Below, in pieces: positions 1 to 6,651 of a stretch of 9,049 nucleotides of DNA (position 1 is the stretch's first letter; the number at the start of each line of letters is the position of its first letter). Both the position numbers and the translations under genes were made by a program. The DNA comes from Tissierellia bacterium (GTDB lineage: Bacteria > Bacillota > Clostridia > Tissierellales > Tepidimicrobiaceae): contig JAAZMG010000171.1 of assembly GCA_012798935.1 (NCBI GenBank), positions 1-9,049 of the forward strand, in the 5' to 3' direction. The notes below the pieces were generated by a model. That model had not been told where the DNA came from. It saw nothing but the letters and a program-made list of their open reading frames with translations, and made no database searches.

Positions 1-258
1 AGTAAAGGCATCTATTATTTCTCCAGAGTAATGCAAAAGTTTACCATCACCTGTAGTGAGGAAATTTTCAAATGCTTTTCCCTCATCATAGGTTTCTTTG
101 GAAAGGTGGTGAGGGTCTGAAGCAATAAAAAATGTAATATCTTCCCCTGACTTAATTTGACAATTTATAATTCCGCATGTGAATTTTTTAATGCAGCCAA
201 TTAAACTTATTATGAGTATGAAGGACATGAGAATAAGAAATATTTTTTTTATCTTCAC
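1..258 (-). CDS. Lipoprotein, probable calcineurin-like metallophosphoesterase (N-terminal part, truncated by window edge)
   Basis: The 86 visible codons run off the left edge, so only the N-terminus is seen. The start is GTG at 258, chosen because a GGTGG ribosome binding site (265-269) lies 6 nt upstream; an in-frame ATG at 228 would cut into the signal peptide. Residues 1-21 form a lysine-rich n-region and hydrophobic core ending in a lipobox LIGC with Cys22, so the protein should be lipid-anchored on the outer face of the membrane. After a short linker comes FFIASDPHHL. D48 and H50 fit the DxH metal-binding motif that opens the metallophosphoesterase fold, and the following segment (YDEGKAF...GDGKLLHYSGEIIDAF) resembles secreted clostridial and bacillar enzymes of this superfamily. 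The remaining metal motifs (GDxxD, GNHE, GHxH) lie outside the window, so the enzyme call is from family resemblance only and the substrate is unknown. Confidence 0.7.
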   Translation of the reverse strand, partial: MKIKKIFLILMSFILIISLIGCIKKFTCGIINCQIKSGEDITFFIASDPHHLSKETYDEGKAFENFLTTGDGKLLHYSGEIIDAFT

Positions 259-492
259 AAAAGTCCACCATCCTTATATTTGAGGATATTAATTAATAGT
301 ACCTTATTTCTATAATTGTATCATATTTTAAAATATTATTAATAATGAACAATAAATTTAACCAGAATTATTATAGTTTTCGTTTCCCTATATATAACAA
401 AAGTCCATATGTATAGAAATATGATTATTTATTATTTTATGATATTATTATTGGTAAGACAAAGAAGGAAAAGTAACAAAGGAGGTTAGAAA
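259..492. other. AT-rich divergent intergenic region between the lipoprotein gene and recQ
   Basis: This stretch must hold the promoters of both flanking divergent genes. It is extremely AT-rich. A TATAAT at 311-316 and several TATA-like hexamers occur, but none has a convincing -35 partner at 16-18 bp, so no promoter is assigned. The recQ ribosome binding site AAAGGAGG (478-485) lies 7 nt before its ATG. No ORF, hairpin with a T-run, or repeat stands out. Confidence 0.5.
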
Positions 493-2664
493 ATGAATAT
501 ACATAAGATACTGAAAACCTACTTTGGATATGAGGAATTTAAAAAAGGTCAAGAAAAGCTAATCAGGGGAAGTCTTAATGGTAAAGATGTTTTAGGAGTA
601 ATGCCTACTGGTGGAGGGAAGTCCCTCTGTTATCAGTTACCAGCAATTTTATTGGAAGGAATAACCATAGTTATTTCACCTTTAATATCCCTTATGAAAG
701 ACCAGGTTGATTCGCTAAATGAAATGGGAATATCAGGAACCTATATAAATAGTACCCTTAATGGGGAAGAGCTTTCTGAAAGAATGCAGGGTATAAGAGG
801 GGGAAAATATAAGATAATATATGTAGCACCAGAAAGGTTAAATACATATTTATTTAGGGACCTAATAAAAGATATAAAGGTTTCTATGGTGGCCATTGAT
901 GAAGCCCATTGTATAAGTCAATGGGGTCATGATTTTAGACCTAGTTATCTTGAGATACCTAAATTTATTAAATCCATAGAGAATAGACCTGTTGTTTCTG
1001 CCTATACGGCTACAGCTACAAAAGAGGTAATAGTGGAAATAAAAGAATTAATAGGACTTAAAGATCCACTAGAGTCGATAATAGGATTTGATAGGCCAAA
1101 TTTGTTTTATAAAGTTGCAAAGGTTAGCGATAAATTTTCTTATTTAATTGATTATCTTAAAAACAATTATCAAGGAGAATCTGGAATTATATATTGTGCT
1201 ACAAGGAAAACAGTAGAAGCTTTAGCAAAAAAGCTTAATCAAAAAGGTATACCTACTGTAGATTATCATGGGGGCATGACAGCTGAAATTCGGCAAAAAA
1301 ACCAAGATGATTTTATATTTGGTAAGGTAAATATAATCGTTGCTACTAATGCTTTTGGTATGGGAATAGATAAGCCAGATGTAAGATTTGTAATTCATTA
1401 CAATATGCCAAAGAACATGGAAGCTTATTATCAAGAAGCAGGAAGAGCTGGAAGGGATGGAGAGCCTAGTGATTGTATTTTACTCTATTCTCCTGCAGAC
1501 ATTGTAAAACAAAAATTTTTAATACAAAGTAGTACTTTTTCTCCTCGAAGGGAAACTATGTTATATGAAAATCTTCAATATTTAGTGGATTATTGTAATA
1601 CCAATGACTGTTTAAGAAATAGTATACTAAAGTATTTTGGCGAAGAAATAGAGGAAGATAATTGTAATAATTGTGGTAATTGTTTAAGTGAGTCTGAAAT
1701 GGTGGATATCACCATAGAGGCACAGAAGATATTATCCTGTATATATAGAGTACAGGAGAGATATGGAACAACTATGGTAATACAAGTGTTAAGAGGGTCT
1801 AGAAGTAAACGAATTTTAGAATTAGGATTGGACAAGGTTTCTACATATGGGATTATGAAAGAGTATAGCGAATCTGTTTTAAAAGAAATAGTTATGACTT
1901 TGGTATCCATGGATTATATTTATATAACAGCAGATAAATACCCAGTTTTAAAATTAACTCAAAATTCTAGCTCAGTTTTAAAAGGAGAAGTAAAAGTATA
2001 TCATAAGAAAGACCTGCTAGTAACAAAATCATCAGGAAGGAAAAAGGTGGTTAGTTCAGATTATATAGAGGCTAATTATGATAAGAGTCTATTTGAAGAG
2101 TTAAGAGAATTAAGATATAGATTATCCCAAGAAAAAGGTTTAGCACCTTTTATGATTTTTCATGATTCAAGTTTAAAAGAGATGGCAGTATATTTTCCAC
2201 AGGATAGGGAATCTTTTTTAAACATAAAGGGAGTAGGTTTGAAAAAATATGAAAGCTATGGTGAACAGTTTATTAAAATCATTAAAGATTATTCTACAGA
2301 AAATAGGATAGACCTGGCAGGGTTTAAAAGAGAAAATTTGGTAGAAAAGCCAGCTAGGGAATATGATATGGATAGATACCAACTAACCTATGATTGTTAT
2401 CTAGAAGGGTTATCTTTAAAAGAAATAGCAAGTAGAAGAGATTACACTATAAATACTATAATAAGACATTTAGAAAGATGTGAAAAAAATGGACAAACAG
2501 TGAACTGGTCAAGGTTCATAGATGACCCTAGTAAAGAGAAAAAAATATTAGCTGCTATAGATGAAGTAGGATTAGAGAAACTTAAACCTATTAAGGAAAT
2601 GTTACCGGAAGAAATAAGTTATGAAGATATACGAATAGTTATAGCAAAAAATAGATTAAAATGA
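493..2664 (+). CDS. recQ: ATP-dependent DNA helicase RecQ
   Basis: This is a superfamily 2 3'-5' DNA helicase acting in recombination and replication-fork repair. The 723 aa show the full RecQ order. Motif 0 lies at about 10-24 (FGYEEFKKGQ). Walker A is PTGGGKS (38-44), DEAH is 136-139, and the RecQ aromatic-rich loop ISQWGHDFRP (141-150) follows. Motif III is the TATAT near 172-176, and motif VI is QEAGRAGRDG (314-323). The RQC zinc site is formed by C373, C391, C394 and C397. A winged-helix region follows, then an HRDC domain at about 530-603 (DKSLFEELRELR...FLNIKGVG). The C-terminal 100 residues (about 625-720) look like the HTH domain often found at the end of Firmicute RecQ proteins (YLEGLSLKEIASRRDYTINTI). 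The ATG start has AAAGGAGG 7 nt upstream. The gene stands alone and converges on murF; its stop overlaps the T-run of the opposing terminator. All key catalytic residues are present. Confidence 0.97.
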   Translation: MNIHKILKTYFGYEEFKKGQEKLIRGSLNGKDVLGVMPTGGGKSLCYQLPAILLEGITIVISPLISLMKDQVDSLNEMGISGTYINSTLNGEELSERMQGIRGGKYKIIYVAPERLNTYLFRDLIKDIKVSMVAIDEAHCISQWGHDFRPSYLEIPKFIKSIENRPVVSAYTATATKEVIVEIKELIGLKDPLESIIGFDRPNLFYKVAKVSDKFSYLIDYLKNNYQGESGIIYCATRKTVEALAKKLNQKGIPTVDYHGGMTAEIRQKNQDDFIFGKVNIIVATNAFGMGIDKPDVRFVIHYNMPKNMEAYYQEAGRAGRDGEPSDCILLYSPADIVKQKFLIQSSTFSPRRETMLYENLQYLVDYCNTNDCLRNSILKYFGEEIEEDNCNNCGNCLSESEMVDITIEAQKILSCIYRVQERYGTTMVIQVLRGSRSKRILELGLDKVSTYGIMKEYSESVLKEIVMTLVSMDYIYITADKYPVLKLTQNSSSVLKGEVKVYHKKDLLVTKSSGRKKVVSSDYIEANYDKSLFEELRELRYRLSQEKGLAPFMIFHDSSLKEMAVYFPQDRESFLNIKGVGLKKYESYGEQFIKIIKDYSTENRIDLAGFKRENLVEKPAREYDMDRYQLTYDCYLEGLSLKEIASRRDYTINTIIRHLERCEKNGQTVNWSRFIDDPSKEKKILAAIDEVGLEKLKPIKEMLPEEISYEDIRIVIAKNRLK

Positions 2665-2692
2665 AAAAAGGTGAAGAATTAGATTCTTCACC
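2664..2692 (-). terminator. Intrinsic terminator of the ddl-murF operon, between convergent genes
   Basis: On the minus strand a perfect 10-bp stem, GGTGAAGAAT pairing with ATTCTTCACC (2692-2683 with 2679-2670) around a 3-nt loop, is followed at once by six Ts (2669-2664). It starts about 10 nt after the murF stop. On the plus strand the same hairpin follows the recQ stop but lacks a T-run (ATTAGCATTATT), so it would be a weak terminator for recQ. The T-run shares bases with the recQ stop codon TGA (2662-2664). Confidence 0.88.
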
Positions 2693-2702
2693 ATTAGCAT
2701 TA

Positions 2703-4109
2703 TTACATAATCTTATCTTCACGTAATATGACTTCTTTTTTTAATGCCTCTACGACTTTTTCTAATTCTAAAGCCCTAGAAGCTTTAACCAAAATTAAAG
2801 CATTGGGTTTAATGGCCCTTTTTACTTTTTCAACTAATTGAGCTTTATTATTACAGGATATAGTTTTATCTTTTTTGAAATTTATTCTTGCAGCTTTGGC
2901 AATATGCTTGGAAAGAGGTCCTATGGTAAATACATATTCAACCTGATTAGGATCTATTTTTAGCCCTATTTCTTCATGCATTTTTATTTCATCCTTACCT
3001 AATCCTTGCATATCTCCAAGAACAACAATCTTTTGCTCGTATCCATCTAGACCATAAAGGGTATCTAATGCAGCTAGAACACTGGCAGGATTGGACTTGT
3101 ACGAATCATTTAATATTGTAAATCCTTCAGCGTATACCAATTCATTTCTCATTCCAGTTTTATCAATATGATATAAACCCTCTTGAATAGATTCAAAGGA
3201 TATATTAAAATAGCGAGCTACTATTATAGCTGCTGTAGCATTATACATATGATGTTTACCTAGCATTGGTACAAAAAAGTCATGGGCACTAGGTGTTTTT
3301 AAGCTAAAGGATAGACTATTTTGATCTACTATGCCTAATTCACATTGATAATCATTAAATTCTTTTGTACCATAGGTTAATACTTTTTGTCTAATATCTA
3401 TCTTTTCTATTTCTTTTTTTAGCAAAGAATCATCCCCAAAATATATAAATAAACCATCTAGATTTAAGCCCTCTAAAATTTCAAGTTTTGCCTTTGCTAT
3501 ATTTTCCTTAGTTTTTAAATCTTCTAAATGGGCATCACCAATATTTGTAATTATAGCTATATCAGGTTTAGCAAGATCAGTTAAAAGGGATATCTCCCCA
3601 AAATCAGAAGTTCCCATCTCAACAATAGCCATTTCTGTATCTTCATCTAAATCTAAAATAGTAAGAGGAGTACCTATATGATTATTTAGATTTCCCACAG
3701 TTTTTTTAGTCCTATATTTAGTACTTAAAAGGCTAGCTAAAATATCTTTAGTCGAAGTTTTTCCGTTGCTTCCAGTTATTCCGACTACTTTAACATTCAA
3801 TTGACTACGATATTCTTTGGCTAGATTTTGAAGGGCTATCAAGGTGTCCTCTACTAATATGAAAGGAAAATCTATATTTGGCACAGGTTCAGCTTTATCC
3901 CATAATGCAGCAGAAGCTCCTTTCTCTATTACCTGCTCTATAAATTTATGTCCATTAAAATTTTCTCCTATTAATGGTATGAACAATTGCCCTTTTTGAA
4001 TTTGTCTAGAATCAGTAGAGACCCCTTCTATATAAATATCCTTATATTCTTCTTTTAATCCATAGCCTTTAGTCATATTTTCTACATCTTTCAATGAACG
4101 TCTTATCAT
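2703..4109 (-). CDS. murF: UDP-N-acetylmuramoyl-tripeptide--D-alanyl-D-alanine ligase
   Basis: This cytoplasmic Mur ligase adds D-Ala-D-Ala to the UDP-MurNAc-tripeptide, the last soluble step of peptidoglycan precursor synthesis. Its 468 aa match the family length. The N-terminal substrate domain shows DSRQIQKGQLFIPLIGENFNGHKF (33-56 region). The ATP loop is GITGSNGKTST (110-120, K117). NLNNHIGTPLT (140-150), EMGTSDFGEISLL (164-176) and TNIGDAHLE (188-196) follow. The AKAKLEIL stretch (205-212) is where Mur ligases carry the carbamylated lysine. The C-terminal domain contains NDSYKSNPASVLAAL (334-348), VVLGDMQGLG (362-371) and VKASRALELE (441-450). The ATG (4109) overlaps the ddl stop as ATGA, with GAGGTG 6 nt upstream inside the end of ddl, so the two are translationally coupled. 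A strong terminator follows. Nothing is missing; the call is firm. Confidence 0.96.
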   Translation of the reverse strand: MIRRSLKDVENMTKGYGLKEEYKDIYIEGVSTDSRQIQKGQLFIPLIGENFNGHKFIEQVIEKGASAALWDKAEPVPNIDFPFILVEDTLIALQNLAKEYRSQLNVKVVGITGSNGKTSTKDILASLLSTKYRTKKTVGNLNNHIGTPLTILDLDEDTEMAIVEMGTSDFGEISLLTDLAKPDIAIITNIGDAHLEDLKTKENIAKAKLEILEGLNLDGLFIYFGDDSLLKKEIEKIDIRQKVLTYGTKEFNDYQCELGIVDQNSLSFSLKTPSAHDFFVPMLGKHHMYNATAAIIVARYFNISFESIQEGLYHIDKTGMRNELVYAEGFTILNDSYKSNPASVLAALDTLYGLDGYEQKIVVLGDMQGLGKDEIKMHEEIGLKIDPNQVEYVFTIGPLSKHIAKAARINFKKDKTISCNNKAQLVEKVKRAIKPNALILVKASRALELEKVVEALKKEVILREDKIM

Positions 4110-5188
4110 TCAACACACCTCGTACTTAATATAGAATTTTTTTGTTCATATCTTTCAAAGGCTAATTCAATTAATCTTTCAACTAATTCAGCATAAGTAG
4201 TACCATCAGTTGCTTTCCATAAAACTGGAGTAAAGCTTACTGGAGTAAATCCAGGCATTGTATTGAGTTCATTTACTAGGATTTCATTATCATCTGTAAC
4301 AAATATATCAACTCTTGCAAGACCATAGCAATTTAAAGCCTTAAATACTTGAATAGCAGTTTCTCTAACCTTTTTATTTACTTCTGGTTCTAGTCTAGCA
4401 GGCACTACAGGTATTAATTTACCATCTATATATTTAGCATTATAATCAAAGAATGGTTTTTCTAGAATGAATTCTCCTGGTATAGAAGCCTTAGGATAAT
4501 CATTTCCTACAACTGATATTTGCATTTCTCTACCAATTACTTCTTCTTCTATAACTATTTTAGTATCATATAGGAAAGCTTCTTTAAATGCTTTTTTCAG
4601 CTCTTGGCGATTTTTTGCTATACTTATGCCAACACTTGAACCAGAATTAGCAGGTTTTACATAAAATGGGTAATCAAGTTCTTTCTCAACATCTTTATAG
4701 GCTTTTTCTTCATTTTCTTTCCAAGTATGTAACTTGACAGAAGTATATTTAGTTTGAGGAATATTATATCTGGTAAATAAGTCTTTCATTACTACCTTGT
4801 CCATTCCTGCTGAGGATGATAACACTTCATTGCCTACATAAGGAACATTTATTAATTCTAAAAGTCCTTGAATAGTTCCATCTTCACCATTTGTCCCATG
4901 TAATGCTGGAAAGATTATGTTTTTTTCTCCTTCCTTAAAATCTTTGGTTAGAAATTCTCCTATAGAATTAGCCACAGTATCTGAAGAATCTACTTCCAAT
5001 TCTTTTATATCTTCTATTTCTTTTTTTAACAGTCCTAAACTACACCAAGTACCTTCTTTTGTAATAAATACTGGATAAACATTGTATTTATCTTTATCTA
5101 AAGCATTTAATATAGCAGAAGCACTTTTTAACGAAATTTCATGCTCCACCGATTTGCCTCCACAAAGCACATAAACATTTGTTTTCAT
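4106..5188 (-). CDS. ddl: D-alanine--D-alanine ligase
   Basis: This ATP-grasp enzyme joins two D-alanines to make the dipeptide used by MurF, encoded just downstream. The 360 aa include the N-terminal GGKSVEHEISLKSA (10-23, with catalytic-type E15), the hydrophobic-substrate loop ALHGTNGEDGTIQGLLE (95-111), the ATP-grasp segment YPFYVKPANSGSSVG (173-187), EEEVIGREMQISVVG (214-228), and the metal/substrate site LARVDIFVTDDNEILVNELNTMPGF (290-314). In the omega-loop region FFDYNAKY the last residue is Y253. Tyr here is the signature of D-Ala-D-Ala ligases, whereas D-lactate-forming Van-type enzymes carry Phe or His-containing loops, so I predict normal, vancomycin-sensitive precursors. It is longer than E. 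coli DdlB and of the DdlA/VanA-like length class. An AGGAGG site (5196-5201) lies 7 nt before the ATG. It is first in the ddl-murF operon, overlapping murF by 4 bp. Confidence 0.96.
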   Translation of the reverse strand: MKTNVYVLCGGKSVEHEISLKSASAILNALDKDKYNVYPVFITKEGTWCSLGLLKKEIEDIKELEVDSSDTVANSIGEFLTKDFKEGEKNIIFPALHGTNGEDGTIQGLLELINVPYVGNEVLSSSAGMDKVVMKDLFTRYNIPQTKYTSVKLHTWKENEEKAYKDVEKELDYPFYVKPANSGSSVGISIAKNRQELKKAFKEAFLYDTKIVIEEEVIGREMQISVVGNDYPKASIPGEFILEKPFFDYNAKYIDGKLIPVVPARLEPEVNKKVRETAIQVFKALNCYGLARVDIFVTDDNEILVNELNTMPGFTPVSFTPVLWKATDGTTYAELVERLIELAFERYEQKNSILSTRCVE

Positions 5189-5259
5189 TTGCTGTCCTCC
5201 TATAAGGTTAAGTATTTAAATAAACCAATTTCTTTTGTAGTGTAAGTTTTCATATTTAC

Positions 5260-5265
5260 ATTATA
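5260..5265 (-). promoter_or_regulatory. Candidate -10 element for the ddl-murF operon
   Basis: On the minus strand a perfect TATAAT (5265 to 5260) lies about 70 bp before the ddl ATG. There is no good -35 at 16-18 bp; the best TTGACA-like hexamer (TTTACC, 5291-5286) sits 20 bp away. It is the only consensus -10 in the right place, giving a leader of about 65 nt with no visible riboswitch. Confidence 0.45.
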
Positions 5266-5297
5266 CTCTATCTTTTGTGTGATTAGGTAAATTTTAT

Positions 5298-5326
5298 ATT
5301 ACAATCATAAAAAATGCTATCATAAT
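5298..5326 (+). promoter_or_regulatory. Candidate promoter for the selenoperoxiredoxin gene
   Basis: ATTACA (5298-5303, 4 of 6 matches to TTGACA) and CATAAT (5321-5326, 5 of 6 to TATAAT) are separated by 17 bp. They lie about 100 bp before the peroxiredoxin ATG, back to back with the ddl -10. The match is moderate and the region is AT-rich, so chance is possible. I looked for a PerR-type operator and saw no good match. Confidence 0.35.
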
Positions 5327-5429
5327 GAAACTTAGGAATCAACATATATTTCTTTCCATAAGATTATAACCAATAACAACTTAAATCATAAGATATATTG
5401 AAGAAAGTATATTTTATGGTGGTGATATA

Positions 5430-6071
5430 ATGAATGGAAATAGTTGTCTTAGAATAGGAATGAAGGCTCCGGATTTTGCTGCTCAAACAACCTTTGGTCC
5501 AATTAGGCTTTCTGATTTTACAGGACAATGGGTAATATTGTTCTCCCATCCAGGAGATTTTACTCCTGTTTGAACTACTGAGTTTATCGCTCTGGCGGAG
5601 CAATATAATTGTTTTGCACAAAGGAATACTCAGCTGTTGGGCTTAAGTGTCGATAGTAATACTTCCCATTTAGCATGGGTATATAATATTTGCCAGAATA
5701 CAGGAGTACAAATACCTTTTCCTATAGTTTCCGATAGGGATATGAGTATATCAAGAATGTATGGAATGATTTCTCCTGAGGTGAGCACTACTACAACAGT
5801 AAGAAATGTTTTCTTCATAGATGACAAGCAAATAATAAGGGCTATTCTCATATATCCTCTTACCAATGGAAGAAATGTTTCAGAAATGTTAAGACTCTTA
5901 ATCGCATTACAAACTTCAGATAGGGAAAAAGCAGCTACTCCAGCAGATTGGCTACCAGGATATCCTGTAGTAGTTCCTGCTCCTCAAACCTATGAGGAAC
6001 TATTAAGAAGATTACAAGGGGAAGAAGGCATATGTTGTATAGATTGGTATCTATGTTATAGGAATTTATAA
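5430..6071 (+). CDS. prxU: Selenocysteine-containing peroxiredoxin (PrxU type, 1-Cys/Prx6-like), Sec at codon 48 encoded by TGA 5571-5573
   Basis: This thiol/selenol peroxidase would reduce H2O2 or alkyl hydroperoxides in the cytoplasm. The ATG at 5430 has GGTGGTGAT upstream. The frame is open for 213 codons apart from one TGA at codon 48. Before it the reading is IGMKAPDFAAQTTFGPIRLSDFTGQWV then HPGDFTPV; after it, TTEFIALAEQY. Peroxiredoxins have PxxxTxxC here, so the TGA replaces the peroxidatic Cys, with P41, T45 and the catalytic-type R125 all kept. The second half is full of conserved features (LGLSVDS 70-76, FPIVSDRD 97-104, RNVFFID 125-131, and the Prx6-class PADWLPGYPVVVPAPQTYEEL 171-191), so it is under coding constraint. 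C203 and C209 form CIDWYLC, resembling the C-terminal cysteine pair of archaeal Prx6-type enzymes. A stem-loop fitting a bacterial SECIS follows the TGA. Standard gene calling would give a 47-aa fragment plus a downstream fragment. A nonsense mutation exactly at this codon is possible but much less likely. Confidence 0.9.
5571..5605 (+). promoter_or_regulatory. Putative bacterial SECIS element directing Sec insertion at the TGA
   Basis: Downstream of the TGA (5571-5573) a compact hairpin forms: GCTC (5589-5592) pairs with GAGC (5598-5601) around the loop TGGCG. It extends below a C-A mismatch by TAT (5585-5587) with ATA (5603-5605). The apical loop starts 19 nt after the TGA and has a G in its first two positions, both features expected of SelB-binding bacterial SECIS hairpins. 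This is the most GC-rich patch in an otherwise AT-rich gene. Pairing was judged by eye. Confidence 0.65.
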
Positions 6072-6087
6072 GAAGATAGTATTATTC

Positions 6088-6121
6088 AAAGCCTTATAGG
6101 AATTAATTCCTATAAGGCTTT
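6088..6121 (+). terminator. Perfect palindrome / rho-independent terminator after the peroxiredoxin
   Basis: Seventeen bases, AAAGCCTTATAGGAATT, are followed immediately by their exact reverse complement, starting 16 nt after the peroxiredoxin stop. The RNA would fold into a long hairpin with an AT-rich tip. The plus-strand tail is TTTAATTTAATT, only moderately T-rich. It separates the peroxiredoxin unit from the HutP-family gene. As a palindrome it could also be a protein-binding site, but terminator is the simpler reading. Confidence 0.75.
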
Positions 6122-6144
6122 AATTTAATTGGACTTTTTCATAA

Positions 6145-6150
6145 TATAAT
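6145..6150 (+). promoter_or_regulatory. Candidate -10 element for the HutP-family gene
   Basis: A TATAAT lies 31 bp before the ATG, downstream of the terminator palindrome. A TTGGAC hexamer (6129-6134) is only 10 bp upstream of it, too close for a normal -35, and the bases at 17 bp spacing do not match. A separate promoter is expected because of the terminator, but this one is weakly supported. Confidence 0.3.
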
Positions 6151-6180
6151 GTAAAATTAAATATATAAGGAGGGATTTAT

Positions 6181-6600
6181 ATGAATAGCAGTAGTACGGA
6201 AGTAGCAAAGGCAGCTATTAAACTGGCAGTATCAACTAGGGAAGAAGAAAAGGTTCTAATAGAAGAGCTTGAGAAAAAAGATATAAAATCTGCAGCTGTA
6301 GATATTGGCGGTGATTTAATTAATTCCATACCTAAAATTATAGAAAGGGCTTTGGTTGCATCGAAGAAGACAGGAGTAATTAAAGATATTCATGTACATG
6401 AAGGGGCAGTGGCTGGAGCTGCAAAGGACGCTATAAGTCAAGTAGATTCAAAGGCACTAGGCCTTAATTTTGGTGGCAAACTAGGCATAGCCAGATCAGG
6501 GGAACATATGGTGGTATGCTTGTTTATAAGCATTGGACTTCTTCATTTAAATGATTTAGCTATAGCAGTAGGACATAGGTCTATTCCAATTGTCGATTAA
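6181..6600 (+). CDS. HutP-family RNA-binding regulatory protein
   Basis: HutP of B. subtilis is a hexameric, histidine- and Mg2+-dependent protein that binds UAG-rich RNA and prevents termination ahead of the histidine-utilisation genes. This 139-aa protein matches the family along its length. EELEKKDIK and ASKKTGVI (28-36, 60-67) correspond to the N-terminal helices and ASKKSGVI of HutP, and GKLGIAR...HMVVCLFISIGL (99-120) to its central strands. The end, AIAVGHRSI (127-135), corresponds to the C-terminal GVGINHI with the metal-binding His. The helix carrying two metal-ligand histidines in B. subtilis instead reads HVHEGAVAGAA here, with histidines at 71 and 73, so the ligand site differs (comparison from memory). 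AAGGAGGG (6167-6174) lies 6 nt before the ATG. No hut genes are visible; downstream lies an ABC uptake operon with a UAG-rich leader, the likely target. Family assignment is good; function and effector are unproven, so no gene symbol is given. Confidence 0.85.
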   Translation: MNSSSTEVAKAAIKLAVSTREEEKVLIEELEKKDIKSAAVDIGGDLINSIPKIIERALVASKKTGVIKDIHVHEGAVAGAAKDAISQVDSKALGLNFGGKLGIARSGEHMVVCLFISIGLLHLNDLAIAVGHRSIPIVD

Positions 6601-6616
6601 TGTATTTTAAATATTA

Positions 6617-6645
6617 TTGACATTTATTTAAATTCCTATTATAAT
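6617..6645 (+). promoter_or_regulatory. Consensus sigma-A promoter of the ABC transporter operon
   Basis: A perfect TTGACA (6617-6622) and a perfect TATAAT (6640-6645) are separated by exactly 17 bp, starting 16 bp after the stop of the HutP-family gene. Transcription should begin near 6652, giving a leader of about 98 nt. Such a strong core promoter suggests that control is exerted after initiation, on the leader RNA. Confidence 0.88.
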
Positions 6646-6651
6646 GTTATC

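Noticed and set aside
1222..1910. Open frames on the opposite strand inside recQ
   Set aside because: They lie within an unambiguous, fully conserved recQ frame, have no ribosome binding sites and resemble nothing known; the same applies to minus-strand frames inside the peroxiredoxin, binding-protein and permease genes.
5357..5394. Direct repeat CATAAGAT at 5357-5364 and 5387-5394 as a possible operator
   Set aside because: Two 8-mers in strongly AT-rich intergenic DNA can easily occur by chance; there is no symmetry and no match to an operator I know.
5430..6071. Peroxiredoxin pseudogene with a nonsense mutation, or two separate short ORFs (one ending at the TGA, one restarting near 5637)
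   Set aside because: The TGA is exactly at the active-site Cys codon, the rest of the frame is well conserved without other lesions, and a SECIS-like hairpin follows. A restart near 5637 would lack the active site and has no ribosome binding site.
6129..6150. TTGGAC plus TATAAT as a complete promoter for the HutP-family gene
   Set aside because: The spacer is only 10 bp, too short for sigma-A; only the -10 hexamer is retained, at low confidence.
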